Shown: piece by piece, positions 9,071 to 16,074 of the stretch
Layout of the letters: the number at the start of each line of letters is the position of its first letter
Numbering within the stretch: position 1 is the stretch's first letter
Program-made: the position numbers and the translations under genes
Origin: Gammaproteobacteria bacterium
GTDB taxonomy: Bacteria > Pseudomonadota > Gammaproteobacteria > Steroidobacterales > Rariloculaceae
Assembly: GCA_022826245.1 (NCBI GenBank)
Contig: JAJDVG010000028.1
Span: 1 to 64,000 of the forward strand
Direction: 5' to 3'
DNA: 64,000 bases
The notes under the pieces: generated by a model
Databases searched by the model: none
Told to the model about the DNA's origin: nothing
Seen by the model: the letters and a program-made list of their open reading frames with translations, nothing else

Positions 9071-9250
9071 ATGCGGAAGGGGGTTCTTGATCGCGCCTTG
9101 CTCATGGCGATTCTCGCCGCGCTCGGCGGCTTGTATTGGCAACTCTTCAGCGTTTCCGGCCACATCGCAGATGTGCGCGAGCGGTTGGCGAGCGTCGAAA
9201 CGCAGCTCGAATACGCGCTATCGCGTACTTCCGATCCAATCTCCGACTGA
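9071..9250 (+). CDS. small single-pass membrane protein with coiled-coil tail (tentative)
   Basis: This 59-residue frame starts MRKGVLDRALLMAILAALGG, a basic N-terminus followed by one hydrophobic helix. A heptad-like tail follows (HIADVRERLASVETQLEYAL). Composition and layout look like a genuine small membrane protein rather than random translation. It is divergent from the TonB receptor and its start lies about 80 bp from the receptor's chosen start. No clear ribosome binding site is visible. No family was recognised. Confidence 0.4.
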   Translation: MRKGVLDRALLMAILAALGGLYWQLFSVSGHIADVRERLASVETQLEYALSRTSDPISD

Positions 9251-9319
9251 CACTCCCGTCATCCTGCCCCGGCACCGGCACTTCAGTGCGTCGCGACGCC
9301 TTCACATGGTAGGTCGTGG

Positions 9320-9922
9320 ATCGGCTCAAACCACTACTACCTCTCAGTGTTCGGCGAACCGGATGCCGACGGTGACTGAGCATACCTGCTGACCGGCCAT
9401 CATCTGGCGGTCACGTTCACGGTCTCACAATGTCGGGTTTCGTTCATGCCCCTTTTTCTGGGGTCGCAGCCCCTAATGGTCAGGCGCGGCATAGAGGCCG
9501 GATGGTCGCCCCTCTACCACGAAAGCACACGAGGATTCGACCTGATGCAGTCGCTGACGCCCGAGCAGCAGTTGTTGCTGCGGCTCCTGGTCATGGAGTT
9601 CGTCGGCAATGCCGGCCATGATGGCGCGCGAACCCAGCTTCTGGCGATCGACGACGGCGGTTGGGACGAGTTCTGGTTTGCGTGGCGCGGACCGACGGAC
9701 GATCAGGACGACCTCTTCTACTATCGCGTGCACGGCGAACGCGTGCTGCTCGAGCTGGCCTGGGAGGCCCGCAACCACATTCACGCTATCATTCGCGACC
9801 CGCTCAACGACTACGGCGAAGACTGGCTCGGACTGCATTACGCGGAGAACCATCCGGACATGTCCGCGATCATGGAAGAGGTACGGGAGCAAATCAGGAA
9901 TTCCGAAGAGGAATCGCCGTAG
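9320..9922 (+). pseudogene. DUF3500 paralogue, 5'-truncated, one in-frame stop and a 117-bp deletion
   Basis: From 9320 the frame reads GSNHYYLSVFGEPDADGD, then TGA (9377-9379) where the intact paralogue at 14318-15529 has TGG. It then continues in the same frame to the end at 9922 with high similarity (for example RNHIHAI, DPLNDYGEDWLG). The first half of the protein is missing. Compared with the intact copy, 39 residues are lost precisely between two EQQ-coding segments, giving SLTPEQQLLLRLL. A shorter product from ATG 9446 is conceivable, but the damage argues for a dead copy. Confidence 0.85.
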
Positions 9923-9945
9923 CCCGCACGAAGGGGTAAAAGGGA

Positions 9946-11715
9946 ATGACCAGAAAGATGCTCGCCGCCTGCCTGCTCGCACTGAGTACGGCAGCGCTGG
10001 CACAGCCGCCGATAGCTGCGCTCGTCACGCGGCCCGGAGAGCGTATCGAGAACGTCATCGAGACAGACGACGGCACGCTCTACTTTACGGGCGTCTTCAA
10101 CAGCGAGGTCCTGCGGCGCACACCGGACGGCGAGGTCGAAGTCTTCGTCGATTCACTCTCCTTTCCGCAGGGCATCCTGCCCTATGGGGACGGCTTCGTG
10201 ATCGATTCGCAGGATCGCGAACCGGACTTTACGGCGCCCGGGGGATTCAGTTTCGCGGGGCTCGGCGCACGCTTGTCGGTCGTGGATGCCGACGGAAACG
10301 TCGTTGATACATTGACCGGGCCGGACGATGACGCCTTCTACAACGGCATGGCCTTCGTCGGACCTGATGCACTCCTGATCGCGGATCCAGGCGGCGAGCG
10401 CCTGTTGCGCGCGGATCTCTCGAACGGGGCGGTGGAGGTCTGGCTCGACTCCGACGTCATACGGGCTTCGACCGGCGACGACAGCTTCCCGAACGGCCTC
10501 AAGGTCCATGACGGGTGGGCCTACTTCAGCCGCGGGGACATTTACCGGATCGAGATCGGCGCCGACGGCAGGCCGGCCGGAACTCCGATTCTCGCGGCGG
10601 TAACAGGCGGCACGGACGACTTCGACGTCGCGCCGGACGGCACCATTTTCGCGAGCAGCGGCAACGACATCGTGATGACCACGGTCGATGGCGACTCGAT
10701 GGTGTTCGTCGACGAAGAATGTCCATTTTGCACGGCCGCGCGCGTGTCGCGGGATGGAGCGAGCCTCTACATCACGGGCGGTGGCCTGCCCTTCCTTCCG
10801 AATCCGCCCCCGGGACACGTAAGCCGCGTATCGCTTGAGTCCGTTTGCGGTCGCGCCTGCCTTGAGGAACATCTGGATTCCTATCTGCAGGCGGTCTTCG
10901 AGAACGATCCGGCCGCAGCGATGCTCGCACCTGAGCACCGCGCAACCGAGAACGCCGTCGACTTCGGCCCTGGTGAAGGACCATGGGCGAACACGACGGG
11001 CTACGGTGATGTCCAGCGCCGTTATGCGGATCCCGAGACCGGACAGGCCGCCTACTTCGGCTACCTGCGCGAAGGCGACATGGACAACATCGTTTCCGTG
11101 CGCATCCGCGTCGAGGACCGCGTGGTCACCGAGGCGGAGTGGACCATCGCCCGCGACGGACAGTTCGGTCTCATCGATGCCGCCGGGCTTGCCGCGAACC
11201 CGCCTCCCCCGGAAGAGGTGCTGCCGATGGACGAACGGACATCCCGGTTCATGATGGTCGCCATCGCGAACGGCTACTTCCAGGCGCTGCAGGATCATGA
11301 CGGCGAGTACATTCCGCACTTCGACACCTGCGAACGCGTCGAGAACGGCGTCAAGGTCACGCATCGTCCGCTGAGCCAGCCGCTCGGCGGCCCGCCGCCG
11401 GAACCCGTGGAGGAAGCCGATGACGAGGCGCCATCGCTTGCCGACGAGGAGATTTCCGGCGACTGCGTGGCGGGCTTCGAGATCTTCCGCGACGGGATCG
11501 CCGAAGCGACGATGCGGCGCTTCCCGCTGGTGGATGAGGTTGCGGGCGTCGTGTTTGGTGCTACGATTTTTCGCCGCCCCGAAGGGAATACGAATCGAAG
11601 GAACCTGCTGACCGAGTACTTCTACGTTCGCGAAGGCAGACTCGCTGGCATTTGGGCGGCCATGTACTACCTCGATCCGCAAGCGCCCTGGACGTCCGGA
11701 TGGGAGAACAGATAG
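9946..11715 (+). CDS. exported SMP-30-like beta-propeller fused to an NTF2-like (DUF8021-type) domain
   Basis: The 589 residues open with a signal peptide (MLAACLLALSTAALAQ). Residues 25-300 are propeller blades of the SMP-30/gluconolactonase/NHL kind (TDDGTLYFTGVFNSEVLRR, FYNGMAFVGPDALLIADPGG, SFPNGLKVHDGWAYFS). From about 303 a different domain starts with CGRACLEEHLDSYLQAVFEN and has ANTTGYGDVQRRYADPETGQ. This resembles the SnoaL/NTF2-like DUF8021 domain, mostly known from fungi and some bacteria. A lactonase-like or ligand-binding periplasmic role is possible; no catalytic set was verified. An AAGGGG-type ribosome binding site precedes the ATG. It probably forms an operon with the next two genes. 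Confidence 0.75.
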   Translation: MTRKMLAACLLALSTAALAQPPIAALVTRPGERIENVIETDDGTLYFTGVFNSEVLRRTPDGEVEVFVDSLSFPQGILPYGDGFVIDSQDREPDFTAPGGFSFAGLGARLSVVDADGNVVDTLTGPDDDAFYNGMAFVGPDALLIADPGGERLLRADLSNGAVEVWLDSDVIRASTGDDSFPNGLKVHDGWAYFSRGDIYRIEIGADGRPAGTPILAAVTGGTDDFDVAPDGTIFASSGNDIVMTTVDGDSMVFVDEECPFCTAARVSRDGASLYITGGGLPFLPNPPPGHVSRVSLESVCGRACLEEHLDSYLQAVFENDPAAAMLAPEHRATENAVDFGPGEGPWANTTGYGDVQRRYADPETGQAAYFGYLREGDMDNIVSVRIRVEDRVVTEAEWTIARDGQFGLIDAAGLAANPPPPEEVLPMDERTSRFMMVAIANGYFQALQDHDGEYIPHFDTCERVENGVKVTHRPLSQPLGGPPPEPVEEADDEAPSLADEEISGDCVAGFEIFRDGIAEATMRRFPLVDEVAGVVFGATIFRRPEGNTNRRNLLTEYFYVREGRLAGIWAAMYYLDPQAPWTSGWENR

Positions 11716-11759
11716 CGAGTCTGGCATCGCCGGACAGCAGACGTGAGGAGAATAGGAAA

Positions 11760-12701
11760 ATGACCCATTTCCCACTTGGGACCAGGATCATGGTTGGCGC
11801 ATTTGCGTTGGCCCTGCTCGGCGCCTGCGCCGAAAGCGAAATGCCGCAAGCGCAGGAGGCGCAGGACACTGCGGCCGCGCCGGACATGCCGGCTGCTCCG
11901 CCGGATCTGACGGCAGTCTGGGCCGTCGAAACGCGTTACGTCCTCGAAGGCAGCGCCGCCGGCGTTCCCCTTCAGCTCCACAGCACCAATTGGGCTCCCC
12001 TGAGCGACGGCGTGCCCGAAGAGATTCAAGCACCGACTTTCGAAGAGCAAAGGGCTGGGATTGAACAGGTGATCGCGAGCAATGTGGACCTCTTCGCCCA
12101 ACGTGCCCGAAACCGGTTCCAACCCCCATACAACGAAGCCGGACTAGCCGCGCTTGAGCAGATGCAGGCCGGTCAGACGCCGCCGCAAAACCCGTACGAG
12201 ATGTGCCTGCCAAGCAACGCGACCGGGTTCGGCGGAGTGTTCTCGACCGCGCGTATGGTCCACAAGGACGACCTGATCGTGGCCATATCCCAGGACGGAA
12301 CCGTTCGGCACTTCTATCTCGACGGCCGTGACTCCTCCAACGCCCTGCCCGCCTACGAGGGGCACTCGGTTGGTGGGTTCGACCCGGACGGTACGCTGGT
12401 CGTCGAGACCACAGCCTATCTCGGCACGACATTCAATGGTTGGCCCATGAGCAGCGAAGCCCGCCTGGTCGAAACGCTGAGTCTTTCCGAAGACGGCAAC
12501 GAACTCGCGATCAAGTCGGTGTATGAGGACCCCGTCTATCTTGCTGAACCCGTTGCCCGCATGACCTACATGTTCCGCCAGCCGGCCGACTTCGAGCTGA
12601 TTTTCGACCGCTGCGTGGAAAACGTATATGGCTCACTTGTTTACGACGAAGTCGTGCCAGATTACGTCAACGAACGACGTGAACTTCCGGAAGAGGATTG
12701 A
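11760..12701 (+). CDS. putative lipoprotein of unknown function
   Basis: This 313-residue product starts from ATG 11760, preceded by a good GAGGAGAATAGG ribosome binding site. The signal sequence ends in a lipobox, ALLGAC, so Cys21 or so should be lipidated. After a Pro/Ala-rich linker come LTAVWAVE and, in the C-terminal half, a pattern shared with exported proteins of this neighbourhood (YEGHSVGGFDPDGTLVVETT, FNGWPMSSEARLVETLSL). Similar proteins are often found next to DUF6152 genes, as here, where the next gene starts 3 bp after this stop. Function is unknown. Confidence 0.8.
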   Translation: MTHFPLGTRIMVGAFALALLGACAESEMPQAQEAQDTAAAPDMPAAPPDLTAVWAVETRYVLEGSAAGVPLQLHSTNWAPLSDGVPEEIQAPTFEEQRAGIEQVIASNVDLFAQRARNRFQPPYNEAGLAALEQMQAGQTPPQNPYEMCLPSNATGFGGVFSTARMVHKDDLIVAISQDGTVRHFYLDGRDSSNALPAYEGHSVGGFDPDGTLVVETTAYLGTTFNGWPMSSEARLVETLSLSEDGNELAIKSVYEDPVYLAEPVARMTYMFRQPADFELIFDRCVENVYGSLVYDEVVPDYVNERRELPEED

Positions 12702-12703
12702 TC

Positions 12704-13090
12704 GTGAACAGAACATTTTCGGCTTTATTCCTTGCCATTTTTTGCATTTCTTCTGCGGCAATAGCCCATCATTCGACCAACCTCGGCTACGACACTTCGA
12801 TCGAGGACTTCGAAGTTACCGGCGAATTCATCGAGTTTCGCTGGATCAACCCGCATGTGCTCATGCGCATAAGGCTGACCAACGCGGCGGGCGAAGAGGA
12901 AATCTGGACCGCCGAAACCCATAGCGCCGCAGTTCTCGGTCGCTTCGGCTGGCGCCCGAACATGTTCGAACCGGGCCAGCAACTCACCGTGATCGGCAAT
13001 CCGCCGCGCCGCATGGAAGACCACATCGTGCACATCCAGTACGTGGAAACCGCGGGCGGTCAACGATATTCGGTGAACCAGGCGAACTGA
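12704..13090 (+). CDS. DUF6152-family exported protein
   Basis: GTG 12704 has AAGAGG seven bases upstream and gives 128 residues. A signal peptide (FLAIFCISSAAIA) is followed directly by HHSTNLGYD, so the mature protein should begin with paired histidines, a feature of the DUF6152 family. The rest is a small beta-rich domain (VTGEFIEFRWINPHVLMRI, LTVIGNPPRRMEDH). A copper- or metal-related role has been suggested by the N-terminal His, but nothing here proves it. It is translated from the same unit as the upstream lipoprotein. Confidence 0.8.
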   Translation: MNRTFSALFLAIFCISSAAIAHHSTNLGYDTSIEDFEVTGEFIEFRWINPHVLMRIRLTNAAGEEEIWTAETHSAAVLGRFGWRPNMFEPGQQLTVIGNPPRRMEDHIVHIQYVETAGGQRYSVNQAN

Positions 13091-13156
13091 TCCAGCGCAG
13101 GTACCCGATCTCCGCCTGGCGAGACACTTTCGGAGTCGCCGCCCAGGCGCTTGAGT

Positions 13157-13205
13157 TGTCAACGAGGTTTTTCTCGTTGACACATAAGCTGTGCGCACAT
13201 ATCCT
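13157..13205 (+). promoter_or_regulatory. vapBC promoter with overlapping operator palindrome
   Basis: A perfect 10-bp inverted repeat TGTCAACGAG / CTCGTTGACA (13157-13166 and 13173-13182) ends in a consensus -35, TTGACA. The -10 TATCCT lies 17 bp further at 13200-13205. The expected start site (about 13212) is within a few bases of the vapB ATG at 13214, so the transcript is leaderless or nearly so. Binding of the VapBC complex to this palindrome would explain autoregulation. Confidence 0.65.
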
Positions 13206-13213
13206 GTGCAGCC

Positions 13214-13447
13214 ATGAACGTAACCTTGTCACTCAATGACCGGGTTGTCGCGGAAGCGCGGCGGATCGCTCAGGCGCGCGGTACGAGCCTCAACCAGATG
13301 ATTCGCGACTACCTCCAGCAGTTGACGGGGGCAGACGACGTCGAGGCCGTGATCGCGGAGCTTTCACAGCGGTGGGCCGACGAGAACTATCGCTCCAGCA
13401 GCACATGGACGCGCGAGGAGTTGCATGAGCGACCGGGCGTTTCTTGA
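13214..13447 (+). CDS. VapB-type antitoxin (ribbon-helix-helix, DUF6364-like)
   Basis: This 77-residue protein has an N-terminal beta strand, MNVTLSLNDRVVAEA, and an RHH helix pair with GTSLNQMIRDYLQQL. The acidic/aromatic C-terminal tail (SSSTWTREELHERPG) probably wraps the toxin. Antitoxins of this type bind DNA as dimers and neutralise a PIN toxin. The stop overlaps the next start by 23 bp, so the two genes are translationally coupled. No ribosome binding site precedes the ATG, consistent with a leaderless mRNA. Confidence 0.85.
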   Translation: MNVTLSLNDRVVAEARRIAQARGTSLNQMIRDYLQQLTGADDVEAVIAELSQRWADENYRSSSTWTREELHERPGVS

Positions 13448-13856
13448 TACGAATGTTCTCGTTTACGCGCACGACGCCCGCGACCCCCTGAAGCGCGAGC
13501 AGGCGCAGCAGTTGATCCTGCGGCTGCTGCGCGAGCGACGCGGCGTAGTGTCGGTCCAGGTACTCGAGGAGTTCTTCGCGGCCGCAACCCGCAAGCTCGA
13601 AATGCCGGGCGACGTGGCGAAGCGGCACGTCGCATCCTACGCCCGGCTTGACGTTGTCTCGCTTGCCGTCCCGGACGTGCTGGCGGCGATCGACCTGCAT
13701 CGACTGCACGGATTTTCGATCTGGGACGCCCTCATCGTGCGCGCAGCGCTGAACGGCTCGTGCGCGACCTTGTACACCGAAGACCTGCAGCATGGTCGCC
13801 AGATAGAAACGCTGCTCGTCGACAACCCGTTCGCGGCGCAAAGCACACCCTCGTAG
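13425..13856 (+). CDS. vapC: VapC-type PIN-domain ribonuclease toxin
   Basis: The 143 residues form a complete PIN domain. The acidic residues expected at the active site are visible: Asp in FLDTNVLVYAHD (residue 8), Glu in QVLEEFFAA (about 48) and Asp in FSIWDALIVRAA (about 107), plus ATLYTEDLQHG near the end. VapC toxins cleave tRNA or rRNA when freed from VapB; the target cannot be deduced. The gene overlaps vapB, and its end abuts the orphan glmS 3' fragment within 16 bp. Confidence 0.9.
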   Translation: MSDRAFLDTNVLVYAHDARDPLKREQAQQLILRLLRERRGVVSVQVLEEFFAAATRKLEMPGDVAKRHVASYARLDVVSLAVPDVLAAIDLHRLHGFSIWDALIVRAALNGSCATLYTEDLQHGRQIETLLVDNPFAAQSTPS

Positions 13857-13871
13857 ACGGACGTGCGTCAG

Positions 13872-13930
13872 CTACTCCACCGTCATCGACTTCGCGAGAT
13901 TCCTCGGCTGATCGATATCCGTGCCCTTGA
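13872..13930 (-). pseudogene. orphan copy of the glmS 3' end (last 18 codons)
   Basis: On the minus strand this encodes KGTDIDQPRNLAKSMTVE followed by TAG. It matches the C-terminus of GlmS at 21884-21943 (KGTDVDQPRNLAKSVTVE) with about seven differences in 58 bp. Homology starts exactly at the stop codon and ends about 60 bp upstream, where the flanks become unrelated. It has the same orientation as glmS, so the two copies are direct repeats around about 8 kb. The glmS tail is the known Tn7 target, so this may be a boundary left by an integrated element. Confidence 0.8.
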
Positions 13931-14051
13931 GCTCGGTTGTGAACGTTGAGGCAGCATTGCCGCGGAAATTCCTGTCGAGAGCTCGATATCCGTGACGCCA
14001 ACCGCAAAGCGTGGCGGCGGCCCACCAGACACCTGGGGGCATCCCGGGCAG

Positions 14052-14105
14052 GTACTTGGCCCAAGTACGGAACTTCAACGGATCGGGTCGTAGCAGCCCG
14101 ATCCG
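14052..14105. repeat. two consecutive palindromes beside the glmS fragment
   Basis: GTACTTGG-C-CCAAGTAC (14052-14068) is a perfect 8-bp-arm palindrome. CGGATCGGG and CCCGATCCG (14079-14087, 14097-14105) are perfect 9-bp inverted arms with a 9-bp loop. No T tract follows on either strand. They could be recombination-protein sites, an operator for the DUF3500 gene, or a hairpin terminator. The remainder of 13931-14317 holds no recognisable gene. Confidence 0.6.
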
Positions 14106-14317
14106 CTCTTGGACTGACCCTCCACGGTCACAGAATCAACCCCGCACATTCACGCGTCCCTGCGGCCACCGCGACGAGCGCACCTCGGATTGGCTGACGA
14201 ACACCCGCGCCGTCAGCAAGTGACGCTTGCGGGCGAGCAAATGAGCCGGTTACGCTCTTGCGCCCGCACGCCGTTGTCTGGAGAGCCATGACAGCGACGC
14301 CAACAAGGGTGAGAACC

Positions 14318-15529
14318 ATGCATAGACATCGCTGTACCCCGGTCACCTCGTTGACGATGTGTGCCGTTGCCTTGTCCGCACTGCTGTTCGCAGGCCATTC
14401 GCGGGCGCAGTTCGCGGGCAACATCGCCCTGCCTGAGGAATTCGGCGAGGCGCAGCGGGTCACCCTGGCCGCACAGGCCTTTCTGGACTCGCTCACCGCT
14501 GAACAACGCAACACCGCTTCGCTGCCGCTCGACAGCGAAAACCGCGGCAACTGGTCGAATCTCCCAAACGGCATCGTTCAGCGATCGGGCCTGCGCACGG
14601 GAGACCTTGGCGAGGCGCAGCGCATCGCCCTGCACCACTTGCTGCGCTCCGCGATGTCGAGCCAGGGCTATCTGAAGGTGGCGGGCGTCATTCACATGGA
14701 TGAAATCCTCGGCAACACCTACGCCGACCCGCCTGAAAACCTCATGAACATCGATGTCGGCGGCTTCGGTCGAGGGCCGGTCGAACTCAGCGGCGACTCG
14801 CCCGTGATCTTCGGCGCCAACCATTACTACGTTTCGCTGTTCGGCGCACCGGCCACCGATGGGGAATGGGCATTCCTGCTGACCGGCCATCACCTGGCCG
14901 TCAGCTTCACGGTCGCGCAGGGTCGAATTGGCTTCACGCCGCTGTTCATGGGATCTCAGCCCCTGGTGGTCCGGCGCGGCGTCGAGGCCGGCTGGTCGCC
15001 GCTCTATCACGAGAGCATCCGCGGCTTCGATCTCATGGAATCTCTGACGGCCGAGCAACAGCAAACGGCGCTCATCAGCGAAGAACGCGTCTTCGATGTC
15101 CTGACGGGGCCGGGCAGACGCGACGGAGTGTCGTCGTTCGAAGGTCTCAAGGCTTCCGACATGTCGCCCGAGCAGCAGTTGTTGCTGCGGCTGCTCGTCA
15201 TGGAGTTTGTCGGCAACGCCGGCTACGAAGGCGCCCGGGCACAGCTTCAGGCGATCGATGACAGCGGTTGGGACGAACTCTGGTTCGCCTGGCGCGGACC
15301 GGTCGGCGACCCGGAAGACCTTTTCTACTACCGCGTGCACGGCGAGCGGCTGATACTGGAGCTGGCTTGGGAGGCGCGCAACCACATTCACGCCATCGTT
15401 CGCGATCCGCTCAACGACTACGGCGAAGACTGGCTCGGCATCCATTACGTCGAAAACCACCCGGACGTGACCGCGTTGATGGAAGCGTTACAGGAGCAGG
15501 TCGAGCAGGGCGAAGCGTCGGCGCCGTAG
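14318..15529 (+). CDS. DUF3500-family exported protein
   Basis: This 403-residue protein starts at ATG 14318 with AAGGGTGAG upstream. The signal peptide is SLTMCAVALSALLFAGHSRA. The mature part fits DUF3500: AAQAFLDSLTAEQRNTASLP near 50, GLRTGDLGEAQRIALHHLL, NHYYVSLFG and LLTGHHLAVSFTV, then VMEFVGNAG and HIHAIVRDPLNDYG. The many His and Asp residues suggest metal or ligand binding. The biochemical role of the family is unknown to me. A degenerate paralogue lies 5 kb to the left, so the locus has been duplicated. Confidence 0.85.
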   Translation: MHRHRCTPVTSLTMCAVALSALLFAGHSRAQFAGNIALPEEFGEAQRVTLAAQAFLDSLTAEQRNTASLPLDSENRGNWSNLPNGIVQRSGLRTGDLGEAQRIALHHLLRSAMSSQGYLKVAGVIHMDEILGNTYADPPENLMNIDVGGFGRGPVELSGDSPVIFGANHYYVSLFGAPATDGEWAFLLTGHHLAVSFTVAQGRIGFTPLFMGSQPLVVRRGVEAGWSPLYHESIRGFDLMESLTAEQQQTALISEERVFDVLTGPGRRDGVSSFEGLKASDMSPEQQLLLRLLVMEFVGNAGYEGARAQLQAIDDSGWDELWFAWRGPVGDPEDLFYYRVHGERLILELAWEARNHIHAIVRDPLNDYGEDWLGIHYVENHPDVTALMEALQEQVEQGEASAP

Positions 15530-15682
15530 CAGGAGCGGGTCACACGGGGAGGCGTCCGCGCCGTAGCACGCGCAGTTCTATCGGGTCGCGCTGGTAGAGA
15601 ATCGTCCAGGGAACTCGGCCGCCGCGTGAACTGGCAACGAGAGTTGGCTTGTACTGGGATTCAATACGTGCAGAATAGCGCC

Positions 15683-15979
15683 ATGCCGCCGATCGCTCGA
15701 CACAACTGGACACTCAAGCTCGGGTTAGCCCTGTTCCTGGCCGGGCAGCTTTGCTCCGTTGCACATGCGAGCGAATTCGGCCCACTTCCCCATGAGCACG
15801 ATGGCGTCGTTTGTCTTGCGATCCTGACCGATGAGCAGGAAGGGCTCGTTCCGACTGCGAATCTCACTGCGCCAACGTTCATCGCCCTGGTCTCCGCTGT
15901 ACCCCAAACAGCGAGACAAGCACCGCTCAAGCGGTTGCACTCGATTCGACCTCCGTCTACAGGTCCTCCCTCGATCTAA
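15683..15979 (+). CDS. small exported His/Cys protein, DUF2946-like
   Basis: The 98 residues from ATG 15683 include a signal peptide (LGLALFLAGQLCSVAHA), then FGPLPHEHDGVVCLAIL and a C-terminus of RPPSTGPPSI. The HEHDGxxCxAI motif with the xRxPPS tail resembles DUF2946-type proteins, often encoded next to metal-related TonB receptors. Here the receptor gene follows at 16075. The start is uncertain because no ribosome binding site is evident. Metal binding at the HEHD/Cys motif is an inference. Confidence 0.6.
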   Translation: MPPIARHNWTLKLGLALFLAGQLCSVAHASEFGPLPHEHDGVVCLAILTDEQEGLVPTANLTAPTFIALVSAVPQTARQAPLKRLHSIRPPSTGPPSI

Positions 15980-16074
15980 AACTCCTTGATTTCCTTGCAC
16001 CGTTGAGAGCGTCTGTGCGTTCGCGCGCTGCGCTGGTGTCTTTGCGTATTTCAGAAGTTCATGGATCGAGACAA

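Noticed and set aside
15540-15640. Minus-strand segment reading GGRVPWTILYQRDPIELRVL, faintly like the C-terminus of a RelE/ParE or BrnT toxin
   Set aside because: Too short, no start codon or antitoxin partner, and the resemblance is only a few residues.
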